Source: Thetidibacter halocola (GTDB taxonomy: Bacteria > Pseudomonadota > Alphaproteobacteria > Rhodobacterales > Rhodobacteraceae). Taken from it: a DNA stretch of 64,000 nt. The first letter of the stretch is position 1; every line of letters starts with the position of its first letter. The translations under genes and the position numbers were made by a program. Positions 24,440 through 32,247 of this stretch are shown here, one piece after another. Location: assembly GCF_018224955.1 (NCBI RefSeq), contig NZ_JAGTUU010000007.1, positions 186,001-250,000 of the forward strand. Reading direction: 5' to 3'. The notes below the pieces were generated by a model, which worked only from the letters and a program-made list of their open reading frames with translations, was not told where the DNA came from and made no database searches.

Positions 24440-25288
24440 TCAACCTGTCGTTCCGTCGAGCCGCGCCGATTCCCAGGCGAGCAGAGCACGCTTTACCGGC
24501 AGGCCCCAGTGGTACCCGCCCAGCCCGCCGGATTTGCGCAGGGCACGGTGGCAGGGGATAAGGTAGCTGATCGGGTTGCGCCCAACCGCCGTGCCCACGG
24601 CGCGCACGGCGCGCGGGTTGCCGATGCTCTGCGCGATCTCCGAATAGGTGGTGACATGCCCCGAGGGGATGCGCATCAAGGCCTCCCACACCTTGATCTG
24701 GAAGGGTGCGCCGATCAGAAACAGCGGCACCGGCCCGTCCTGCTGCCCAAAGGCGGCCTGCACCCAGGGCCGCAGCAGGGGGGCATCCTCGACGTAGTGC
24801 GCCTCGGGCCAGCGCGCCGTCATGTCGGCCATGGCCGCGTCCTCGCCGGTCTCTGCGGCAAAGGCGATGCCGCAGATGCCGCGGTCGGTGCCCATGACCA
24901 GCGCCGGGCCAAAGGGACTGTCGAACCAGCCCCAGTGGATCGTGAGGCCCGCGCCGCCCGTGGCATAGTCGCCAGGGCTCATCGCCTCCCAGCGCAGGAA
25001 GAGGTCGTGCAGGCGCCCCGGCCCAGACAGGCCTGCCTCCTGCGCGGTGGCCAGCGTGGTGAACCGGTCCTCGAGCAGCGCCTTGGCATGGCTGAGGGTC
25101 AGGTATTGCTGGTAGCGTTTCGGCGAGACGCCGACCCACTGGCTGAACAGGCGCTGGAAATGCGCGGGACTCATGTTCAGTTCGCGCGCCAACGTATCCA
25201 GCCCGGCCTGCGGGCCGAGCCGGTCCACCGCCTGAAGCGCACGGCGCATGACGTTGTAGTGATAGCTGTCTGACATGTCGTTCGGCAT
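24440..25288 (-). CDS. AraC-type HTH / O6-methylguanine-DNA methyltransferase fusion
   Basis: A 282-residue Ada-like protein. Residues about 8-110 form an AraC HTH pair (LARELNMSPAHFQRLFSQWVG). Residues 115-280 form the methyltransferase, with the active-site motif LIPCHRAL and Cys246 as methyl acceptor. The N-terminal Ada domain that takes methyl groups from phosphotriesters is missing, so a classical Ada methyl switch is not expected. It both repairs alkylated DNA and may regulate. ATGs at 25288 and 25276 are both possible starts. Confidence 0.9.
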   Translation of the reverse strand: MPNDMSDSYHYNVMRRALQAVDRLGPQAGLDTLARELNMSPAHFQRLFSQWVGVSPKRYQQYLTLSHAKALLEDRFTTLATAQEAGLSGPGRLHDLFLRWEAMSPGDYATGGAGLTIHWGWFDSPFGPALVMGTDRGICGIAFAAETGEDAAMADMTARWPEAHYVEDAPLLRPWVQAAFGQQDGPVPLFLIGAPFQIKVWEALMRIPSGHVTTYSEIAQSIGNPRAVRAVGTAVGRNPISYLIPCHRALRKSGGLGGYHWGLPVKRALLAWESARLDGTTG

Positions 25289-25369
25289 GGTCGCGCCTCC
25301 ATCAGGGTGACGCGACCATAGCCAGTCCGGGCCGCAGCCGCGACCCGGATCATGCGCAAGTGCCCCCGG

Positions 25370-26431
25370 TCAGACCGCGGGCACCGTCGTCATCTCCATC
25401 GTGTCGCCGGGGTTCGCGACCTTCTCCATCGTGTTGATCGAGACATGCGGCCATGCGATCGCGCCCGCCGTGCCGTCGCGCCGCGGGAAGAAGTCCAGCA
25501 TCACCACCTGCAGATACTGCATCACCAGCTTCGGCTCGCCGTCGAAACCCGGCTCGTCCAGCTCCATGATCCAGAAGGTCGACTCCATCAGCGAGGCATC
25601 GGCCTCGCGCACGATGAACGGAATGTTCGAGATGCCGCCATCCTGGAGGTTGGTGGTCATCGCGAGCCGCGTGGTGCGCAGGACGTTCTGTGGCATGCCC
25701 AGGGTCAGCAGTTCCGCGGGCTTCACCGGGTTGAAGCCGGGAAAGCCCGGCGTGCCCGGCGGCACGGTGCCGAAGAACGGGTTGGTGTCGAAATGCTTGT
25801 AGGGCGCGAGATAGGGATTGCCCTGCAGGTTGGGTGGCGTGCCCACGCCCACCGGCAGCCCGCTGATGGCGGGGATCGTCGGCGGGCCATTGAAAATGTC
25901 GACGGAGTCGTCGAAATGCCCCATAGCCAGCAGCGCGTTGCCATGCGGGATCGTTCCCATCCGGGCGATGTCGACCGACTTGGTGACGTGGTTCGTCATG
26001 TTCAGGAACAGGCCCGGCTCGTGATGGATGGCGAGGCCATCATTGCCGGCCTTGCCGCTGTTCGGCTCGTCGGCGGCCCGCACCTGGTTGATCGTCTGGA
26101 TGTAGTTCAGCGTCACGATGAACTGGTCCAGCGAGACCGAAGGCGACATCACGCGGTCGACGCCGCGGTTCGGCACGGCCTTGTCGACCGTCGTGAATTC
26201 GAGCTTTTCGTTGTAGTGGTTCATCAACAGCCGATAGTTGAACGGGCTGGCGGGCTCGGTTCCGAAGGGCAGGGCGATCATGTTCCAGCCCTGGGGAATC
26301 TGGGGATTGGCGTTCTGCCATGTCCCCGGAAGCAGCTTTAGCGGTCCAAGCAACGCGTCCCGTGGCTGGGCGATCTCGATGCTGCGCCCTTTCTGGCGAA
26401 AGTCTTCGGCGCGTTCGACGTTATCCATCAT
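25370..26431 (-). CDS. Conserved protein, possibly nitrobindin-like haem-binding
   Basis: A 353-residue protein with no signal peptide or membrane segment. I do not recognise it with confidence. The LGPLKLLPGTW stretch near 28-38 and the later HHEPGLFLNM and ARMGTIPHGN resemble fragments of nitrobindin/lipocalin-like haem-binding barrels. A Gly/Pro/Asn-rich middle section (about 180-235) looks like an insert or flexible loop. It stands alone between the Ada-like gene and nth. Its divergent, AT-rich upstream region has an inverted repeat. The haem-binding suggestion is a weak guess. Confidence 0.45.
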   Translation of the reverse strand: MMDNVERAEDFRQKGRSIEIAQPRDALLGPLKLLPGTWQNANPQIPQGWNMIALPFGTEPASPFNYRLLMNHYNEKLEFTTVDKAVPNRGVDRVMSPSVSLDQFIVTLNYIQTINQVRAADEPNSGKAGNDGLAIHHEPGLFLNMTNHVTKSVDIARMGTIPHGNALLAMGHFDDSVDIFNGPPTIPAISGLPVGVGTPPNLQGNPYLAPYKHFDTNPFFGTVPPGTPGFPGFNPVKPAELLTLGMPQNVLRTTRLAMTTNLQDGGISNIPFIVREADASLMESTFWIMELDEPGFDGEPKLVMQYLQVVMLDFFPRRDGTAGAIAWPHVSINTMEKVANPGDTMEMTTVPAV

Positions 26432-26535
26432 GCAAATCCTTCCTCAAATTATGATGCGGCGTGGGGAACCGCTGAACAGAAAACCGTGAAAAAAACGCCA
26501 TGATCGAAATTGCGATTCAATGATCGCCCAAAGAT

Positions 26536-26557
26536 TGTATCAAATCTGGTCGATACA
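26536..26557. promoter_or_regulatory. Inverted repeat in the spacer before nth
   Basis: TGTATC (26536-26541) and GATACA (26552-26557) form a perfect dyad with a 10-base spacer. It lies in the AT-rich 218-base gap between the divergent 353-residue protein gene and nth. It has the shape of a dimer-bound operator; which gene it serves is not clear. Confidence 0.4.
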
Positions 26558-26649
26558 CGCAAAACATCATGTCCGACATGAGTGAATCTCTGCCGCTCAC
26601 CATGCGTTCCGTGGCTTGTCCTTGGTCCGCGTGTCGGGGATAAGGCTTT

Positions 26650-27294
26650 ATGGCGCAGCAGCTTGACTATCATACGATCCGAGAGATCTTCACCCGCTTC
26701 CACGCGGCGGAGCCCGAGCCCAAGGGCGAACTGCACCATGTCAACGCCTATACCCTGGTCGTTGCCGTGGCGCTGTCGGCGCAGGCCACCGACGCGGGGG
26801 TGAACAAGGCGACCGCGCGGCTGTTCGAGATCGCCGACACGCCGGAAAAGATGCTGGCGCTCGGTGAGGCCGGGCTGATCGAGCATATCAAGACGATCGG
26901 CCTGTTCCGCAACAAGGCGAAGAACGTCATCAAGTTGTCGCAGATCCTGGTCGAGCAGTATGGTGGCGCGGTGCCGTGCAGCCGGGCGGCGTTGCAGAGC
27001 CTGCCGGGTGTCGGCCGCAAGACGGCCAACGTTGTCCTGAACATGTGGTGGCGTTACCCGGCGCAGGCGGTGGACACCCATATCTTTCGCGTGGGCAACC
27101 GCACGGGGCTCTGCCCGGGCAAGGACGTGGTGGCCGTGGAACGCGCCATCGAGGACAACGTGCCGGTGGATTTCCAGCAGCACGCACATCACTGGCTGAT
27201 CCTGCACGGCCGCTACATCTGTGTCGCGCGCAAGCCCAAATGCGGGGCCTGCCTGATCCGCGACCTGTGTCAATTCGAGGAAAAGACGGAATGA
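26650..27294 (+). CDS. nth: Endonuclease III
   Basis: A 214-residue base-excision repair glycosylase/AP lyase for oxidised pyrimidines. The helix-hairpin-helix LPGVGRKTANVVLN contains the catalytic Lys, and VDTHIFRV the catalytic Asp. The C-terminus carries the iron-sulfur ligands in the C-x6-C-x2-C-x5-C pattern. Its stop overlaps the next start by four bases. Confidence 0.96.
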   Translation: MAQQLDYHTIREIFTRFHAAEPEPKGELHHVNAYTLVVAVALSAQATDAGVNKATARLFEIADTPEKMLALGEAGLIEHIKTIGLFRNKAKNVIKLSQILVEQYGGAVPCSRAALQSLPGVGRKTANVVLNMWWRYPAQAVDTHIFRVGNRTGLCPGKDVVAVERAIEDNVPVDFQQHAHHWLILHGRYICVARKPKCGACLIRDLCQFEEKTE

Positions 27295-28280
27295 AGACCT
27301 ATCAGCTCGTGGGTATCGGCAATGCCGTGGTGGACGTGATCGCGCGGACCGAGGACGCGTTCCTCGACCGCATGGGGATCGAGAAGGGCATCATGCAACT
27401 GGTCGAACAGGACCGGGGCGAGACGCTGTATCACGCGATGGGCAACCGGGTGCAGACGCCGGGCGGCTCGGTCGCAAACACCATCGCCGGGGCGGGCAAC
27501 CTTGGCCTGCGCACGGGCTTCATCGGGCGGGTGCGCGACGACGAGTTGGGCCGGTTCTATGCCGAGGCGATGACCAACGAGGGCATCGCCTTCGTCAACG
27601 CGCCGGTCTCGGCGGCGGATCTGCCGACCTCGCGCAGCATGATCTTCGTCAGCCCGGACGGCGAACGGTCGATGAACACCTACCTCGGCATCTCGGCGGA
27701 GCTTGGCCCCGAGGACGTGGCCGAGGCCGTGGCCGGCCAGGCCGAGATCCTGTTCCTCGAAGGCTACCTGTTCGACAAGGACAAGGGCAAGGAGGCCTTC
27801 CTGAAGGCCGCACGCCTGTGCCGGGCTGCGGGTGGCCAGGCGGGAATCGCCATTTCCGACCCGTTCTGCGTCGAGCGTCACCGCGACGATTTCCTTCGGC
27901 TGATCGAGCACGAGATGGATTTCGTCATCGGCAACGAGGCCGAGATCCGCTCGCTGTACCGCAACGACGACCTGGAGGCCGACCTTGCGGCGGTCGCCGC
28001 GATCTGTCCGCTGGTGGTCTGCACGCGGTCGGGCGACGGCGTGACCATCATGCACGAGGGCGTGCGCACCGACATTCCCGTGACCAAGGTGACGCCGGTC
28101 GATGCCACTGGCGCGGGCGACCAGTTCGCCGCCGGGTTCCTGTTTGGCCTGGCCACCGGCGCCGACATGGCGCGGGCAGGCCGCATGGGCTGCACCGCCG
28201 CCGAAGAAGTGATCGGCCATATCGGCCCGCGCCCCGAGGCGGACCTGCGTGCGCTCTTCGCTGCCAGGGGCCTGATCTAG
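27291..28280 (+). CDS. PfkB-family sugar/nucleoside kinase (adenosine kinase-like)
   Basis: A 329-residue ribokinase-fold enzyme. The N-terminal substrate region VGIGNAVVDVIAR and TPGGSVANTIAG is followed by the C-terminal PfkB signature DATGAGDQFAAGFLFGL, with the catalytic Asp in GAGD. In this group it is often annotated adenosine kinase; sugar substrates cannot be excluded. It is translationally coupled to nth (ATGA overlap). Confidence 0.87.
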   Translation: MKTYQLVGIGNAVVDVIARTEDAFLDRMGIEKGIMQLVEQDRGETLYHAMGNRVQTPGGSVANTIAGAGNLGLRTGFIGRVRDDELGRFYAEAMTNEGIAFVNAPVSAADLPTSRSMIFVSPDGERSMNTYLGISAELGPEDVAEAVAGQAEILFLEGYLFDKDKGKEAFLKAARLCRAAGGQAGIAISDPFCVERHRDDFLRLIEHEMDFVIGNEAEIRSLYRNDDLEADLAAVAAICPLVVCTRSGDGVTIMHEGVRTDIPVTKVTPVDATGAGDQFAAGFLFGLATGADMARAGRMGCTAAEEVIGHIGPRPEADLRALFAARGLI

Positions 28281-28374
28281 GACTGCGTTTTTCACGCGGC
28301 GTTCACGGCGTCGTTCTTTCGCCGCCGGGCACGGGCTGGCAGGCTTGCGGCTGAATGCTGTCAAGTGGTGTGTC

Positions 28375-29466
28375 ATGGCCCGTTTCACGGTTCTCCGCGA
28401 CAAGGCGTCGGGCGGTGCAGCGCCGGGCGGGACCGAGTGCGATCCCTGTGTCGAGGTCGCAGAGATCGAGCCGCGCGACCTGCGTGACCTGGCCTGCGAC
28501 CCTGGTGTGCTGGGCATTGCCCGGTCGATTCCCATCCGGATGATAACGCCCCAACCGATGGAGGATGCCCGGCCCGAGGATGCGGTGCCGGGCTGGGGTC
28601 TGGCCGCCATAGGCGGGCGACGCACCGTGACAGAGGCGGTGCGACTGGCGCTGCTGGATACCGGGATCGACCGGGCCCATCCTGCCTTTGCAGCCGCGCG
28701 GATTACCGCGCAGGATTTCGTGGGCTCCGGGCTGGACGATGCGAACGGGCATGGCACGCACCTGGCAGGCACGGTGCTCGGGGCGCTTGAGGGGCCGATT
28801 CAGCTGGTTCTGGGCAAGGTCGTGATGGATTCGGGAGAGGGCCTGTCGGACCGGTTCCTGGCGGCCCTGGTCTGGGCGGCCGAACAGGGGGCCTGTGCCA
28901 TCGGCTATGCGCTGACGCTGGATATGGGCGCGACGGTTCGGATGCTGAGGGACGAGGGCCAGCCCGAGACGCTGGCCGCCGCCGCCGCCACCACCCTGTG
29001 CCATGAGACTCTGTGCCTGTTCGCCCGCTTGCGCGCGTTGCTCGACCGCCGGCACGCGGCACGGGGGGGCGTGCTGCTGGTCGCGGCGGCGGGCAATGAC
29101 AGCCGACGGACGATCGCGCCGGGCTTTGAGGCGGGCTGCGTCGGGCTGGCCGCCGGGGCGCAGGTGTTGGCGGTAGGCGCCGTCGGGCCGGGCCTGGCGG
29201 TCGCACCGTTTTCCAACACCCGGCCCGACCTGGTCGCGCCGGGCGTCGGGATCGTCTCGGCCGCTGCCGGTGGCGGGACGCGCGCGCTGAACGGAACCTC
29301 GATGGCGATGGCCCATGCGCTGGCCGCGGCCGGGGCGTGGATGCCCAGGGCGCGCGACGCGCAGGCGCTGCGGGAGATGCTGCTTTCGCGGGCCGATCCG
29401 CGCGGGATCGGGCCGCATCCCGGGCCGTTCGATTGCGGTGCGGGTCTGGTCCGGATGCCGGACTAG
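28375..29466 (+). CDS. Subtilisin-like serine protease without signal peptide
   Basis: A 363-residue S8 peptidase. The catalytic triad is Asp95 (ALLDTGID), His126 (NGHGTHLAGT) and Ser309 (NGTSMAMAHA), with Asn241 (AAAGND) as the oxyanion residue. No signal peptide or membrane anchor is visible, so it may act in the cytoplasm. An early Cys-x2-Cys pair (ECDPC, 21-25) is unusual. The segment between His126 and Asn241 is unusually Ala-rich and irregular. Its TAG overlaps the purK stop on the other strand. Some cyanobactin maturases share this fold, but no precursor peptide is visible here. Confidence 0.82.
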   Translation: MARFTVLRDKASGGAAPGGTECDPCVEVAEIEPRDLRDLACDPGVLGIARSIPIRMITPQPMEDARPEDAVPGWGLAAIGGRRTVTEAVRLALLDTGIDRAHPAFAAARITAQDFVGSGLDDANGHGTHLAGTVLGALEGPIQLVLGKVVMDSGEGLSDRFLAALVWAAEQGACAIGYALTLDMGATVRMLRDEGQPETLAAAAATTLCHETLCLFARLRALLDRRHAARGGVLLVAAAGNDSRRTIAPGFEAGCVGLAAGAQVLAVGAVGPGLAVAPFSNTRPDLVAPGVGIVSAAAGGGTRALNGTSMAMAHALAAAGAWMPRARDAQALREMLLSRADPRGIGPHPGPFDCGAGLVRMPD

Positions 29467-30542
29467 CCGCGGATCACGCGGTTGACATGGCCCATCTTGC
29501 GGCCGGCCTTGACCTCGGCCTTGCCATAGAGATGCAGCGCGCAGGACGGGTCGCGCGCCAGTCCCGGCACGCGGTCAAGGTCGTCGCCGATCAGGTTCTC
29601 CATCACCACGTCGGCAAAGCGGGTGCCATCGCCCAGTGGCCAGCCCGCGACGGCGCGGATGTGCTGCTCGAACTGGTCGACAGTGCAGGCGTTCTGCGTC
29701 CAGTGGCCGGAATTGTGCACGCGCGGCGCGATCTCGTTCACGATCAGGCCCTGCGGCGTCACGAACAGCTCGACCCCCATGACACCGACGTAATCGAGCG
29801 CGTTCAGGATGCGGGCCGCCAGCAGCACGGCATCGGTGCGCAGCCGTTGCGGCAGGGTGGCGGGCACGGTCGTGGTGCGCAGGATGCCCTCGCGGTGCAC
29901 GTTCTCGCCCGGATCGAAGGCCGCGACCTGCCCGTCGGCGCCGCGCGCGGCGATCACGCTCACCTCGGCGCTGAAATTCACGAAGCCCTCGAGGATGGCG
30001 GGAGCGCCGTTCATCTCGGCCAAGGCGGTCTCGGCCTGGTCGGGGGACATGATCCGGACCTGCCCCTTGCCGTCATAGCCAAAGCGGCGGGTCTTGAGGA
30101 TCGAGGGCGTGCCGATCGCTTCCAGCGCGGCCTTGAGGCTTTCTGCATCGTCCACCGCCGCATAGGGTGCGGTTTGTAGGCTGAGGCCGGTCAGGAAGTC
30201 CTTTTCGGTGACACGGTCCTGGCTGACGCGCAGCGCCTCGCGCCCCGGACGGATGACGCGATGCGCCTCGAGCCGGTCGAGCGCCTCTGTCGGGATGTTC
30301 TCGAACTCATAGGTGATGACATCGACCGAGGCGGCGAAGGCGTCGAGCGCGTCGGCATCGTCATAGGCAGCCGTCGTCACGGCGTCGGCCACGTGACCCG
30401 CGGGCGGGTTCGCGCCCGGCTCGAAGATGTGGCAGCGCAGGCCGAGGCGGCTTGCCGCGACCGACAGCATGCGGCCCAGCTGGCCGCCGCCGAGAATACC
30501 GATGGTGCTGCCCTGCGGCAGCGGGAAGAGATCCTGTGTCAT
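29463..30542 (-). CDS. purK: 5-(carboxyamino)imidazole ribonucleotide synthase
   Basis: A 359-residue ATP-grasp enzyme of purine synthesis (AIR + bicarbonate + ATP to N5-CAIR). The start GSTIGILGGGQLGRML, then KTRRFGYDGKGQ and the metal loop ELFV and NEIAPRVHNSGHW are diagnostic. It follows purE on the same strand with a 37-base gap. Its stop shares CTAG with the convergent protease gene. Confidence 0.96.
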   Translation of the reverse strand: MTQDLFPLPQGSTIGILGGGQLGRMLSVAASRLGLRCHIFEPGANPPAGHVADAVTTAAYDDADALDAFAASVDVITYEFENIPTEALDRLEAHRVIRPGREALRVSQDRVTEKDFLTGLSLQTAPYAAVDDAESLKAALEAIGTPSILKTRRFGYDGKGQVRIMSPDQAETALAEMNGAPAILEGFVNFSAEVSVIAARGADGQVAAFDPGENVHREGILRTTTVPATLPQRLRTDAVLLAARILNALDYVGVMGVELFVTPQGLIVNEIAPRVHNSGHWTQNACTVDQFEQHIRAVAGWPLGDGTRFADVVMENLIGDDLDRVPGLARDPSCALHLYGKAEVKAGRKMGHVNRVIRG

Positions 30543-30579
30543 GCGCCCCTCTTGGCGCAGCAGCGCGGCCCGCGCAAGA

Positions 30580-31068
30580 TCAACCGCGCTGTGGCTCTTC
30601 GGGGATCGAGGCCGACAGCGCCGCGCGCCAGGCGTCCAGCCGGGCTGCAACGTCAGGGTCGTGCAGGGCGAGGATCTGCGCCGCCATCAGGCCCGCATTC
30701 TTCGCGCCCGCCGCGCCGATCGCCATCGTCGCCACGGGATATCCGCGCGGCATCTGGAGGATGGAATAAAGACTGTCGACGCCCGAAAGCGCCTTGGTCT
30801 GCACCGGCACGCCGATCACCGGCACGCGTGTCTTGGAGGCCATCATGCCCGGCAGGTGCGCAGCACCACCGGCGCCCGCGATGATGACATGCAGGCCACG
30901 GTCCACCGCAGTCTTGCCATACTCCCAAAGCCGGTCAGGGGTGCGATGGGCCGAGACGATGCGCGCCTCGTAGGGAATGGCCAGCTCGTCCAGGACATCC
31001 GCCGCCTCGACCATGGTCGGCCAGTCCGACTGGCTGCCCATGATGATTCCGACCCGTGTTTGCGCCAT
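30580..31068 (-). CDS. purE: N5-carboxyaminoimidazole ribonucleotide mutase
   Basis: A 162-residue class I PurE that converts N5-CAIR to [17 protein letters not shown], the SAHRTPDRL motif with its catalytic His, and [11 protein letters not shown] match the family. It is the first gene of the purEK operon. Confidence 0.96.
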   Translation of the reverse strand: MAQTRVGIIMGSQSDWPTMVEAADVLDELAIPYEARIVSAHRTPDRLWEYGKTAVDRGLHVIIAGAGGAAHLPGMMASKTRVPVIGVPVQTKALSGVDSLYSILQMPRGYPVATMAIGAAGAKNAGLMAAQILALHDPDVAARLDAWRAALSASIPEEPQRG

Positions 31069-31133
31069 GCCTGCCTCCGCCGCCGATGAGGCACGGACTA
31101 TAGCCGGTTCAGGCGCGGGGGCAATTGGCCCGC

Positions 31134-31358
31134 TCAGGCAATGATGTCGGGGGTCAGCCGATCCTCGATCAGCGCGATCTTGTCCTTCAGATACAGCTTC
31201 TTCTTCTTCAGCCGCTGCAGCGTCAGCTGGTCGGCGGTGCCCTTTTCCTGGAGGGCGCGGATGGCCTCGTCGAGGTCGCGATGCTCATGCTTGAAGACTT
31301 CGAGTTCGACCCGAAGCACATCGTCCGTCTTCATCGAGATATCGGTCGGTGCGTTCAT
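31134..31358 (-). CDS. YdcH family (DUF465) small protein
   Basis: A 74-residue, highly charged helical protein: [11 protein letters not shown], then [22 protein letters not shown]. This matches the DUF465/YdcH family of unknown function. A start 8 codons later is also possible. Monocistronic, between purE and the divergent hsp20 gene. Confidence 0.8.
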   Translation of the reverse strand: MNAPTDISMKTDDVLRVELEVFKHEHRDLDEAIRALQEKGTADQLTLQRLKKKKLYLKDKIALIEDRLTPDIIA

Positions 31359-31513
31359 TCCCTGTGATCCCCGAAACCGCTGACAGGCCCCTAACTTAAC
31401 GATTCTCGAGGATATCGCAAAGGTCTTGCGAATGGCGGGCCCTGTTCCCATATTTGCGACATGGGTCGCCTGACGGGGCCCATGTGACGGTCGCTTGTGC
31501 AAAGGACGTGTCG

Positions 31514-31924
31514 ATGACCAAACTGACCCTTGGGTCGCATCCGCATATGCTCGGCTTCGAACAGCTCGAGCGTCTGCTGGAGCGCACCGCAAAATCCGCC
31601 GAAGGCTATCCGCCCTTCAATATCGAACAGACGTCCGAGGCGTCCTATCGCATCACGCTTGCCGTGGCGGGGTTCTCGGAATGCGATCTGTCGATCACCG
31701 TCGAGGACCGGCAGTTGGTGATTCGCGGGCGTCAGCAGGATGACGGTGCCGGTCGAATCTTTCTGCATCGCGGCATTGCCGCCCGGCAGTTCCAGCGCAG
31801 TTTTGTCCTGGCCGATGGCGTCGAGGTTGGCGAAGCGGTGATGGAAAACGGCCTGCTGCATGTCGACCTGACCATGCAGCGTCCCGAGCCCGTCGTGCAG
31901 ACCATCCGGATAAAGAGAGGGTAA
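31514..31924 (+). CDS. Hsp20 small heat-shock chaperone (IbpA-like)
   Basis: A 136-residue small heat-shock protein. The alpha-crystallin domain runs from about 32 to 125: FNIEQTSEASYRITLAVAGFSECDLSITVEDRQLVIRG, then the conserved FVLADGVEV and ENGLLHVDL. It binds unfolding proteins without ATP. AAAGGA precedes the ATG. The DUF1150 gene follows after 3 bases. Confidence 0.9.
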   Translation: MTKLTLGSHPHMLGFEQLERLLERTAKSAEGYPPFNIEQTSEASYRITLAVAGFSECDLSITVEDRQLVIRGRQQDDGAGRIFLHRGIAARQFQRSFVLADGVEVGEAVMENGLLHVDLTMQRPEPVVQTIRIKRG

Positions 31925-31927
31925 GTC

Positions 31928-32155
31928 ATGGACACGAAACACGATCTTAGCAATCTCGGCGACGACCGCATTGTCTACGTGCGGTCCGTCAAGGCGCAGG
32001 ACCTTCCCGAGGATGTGCGCGCGCAACTGGGTGGACTGGACCACCTCTATGCCGTGCACAACTCCGATGGCGAACGCCTTGCGCTGGTCAAGGACCGCAA
32101 GCTGGCCTTTGCGCTGGCACGGCAGAATGACCTTGCGCCGGTAACGGTGCACTGA
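31928..32155 (+). CDS. DUF1150 family protein
   Basis: A 75-residue protein of unknown function with IVYVRSVKAQDLPEDVRAQL, then LYAVHNSDGERLALVKDRKLAFALAR. The family is frequent in alphaproteobacteria and regularly follows an hsp20 gene, as here, so a role in the heat-shock response is plausible. It ends 37 bases before a strong terminator. Confidence 0.82.
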   Translation: MDTKHDLSNLGDDRIVYVRSVKAQDLPEDVRAQLGGLDHLYAVHNSDGERLALVKDRKLAFALARQNDLAPVTVH

Positions 32156-32192
32156 ACGCCGGCGCCGGTTTTCGGGTGCGGCGCAGCCTGTG

Positions 32193-32234
32193 AAAAGGCC
32201 GGGGCGTTTTCACGCGCCCCGGCCTTTTGCTTTT
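32193..32234. terminator. Bidirectional terminator between DUF1150 and Sat-CysC genes
   Basis: A perfect 14-base-pair stem (32193-32206 with 32215-32228) with an 8-base loop has AAAA on one side and TTTT on the other, so it can end transcription from both converging genes. The T tract continues to 32234. Confidence 0.9.
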
Positions 32235-32247
32235 CCATCGACGGGCG

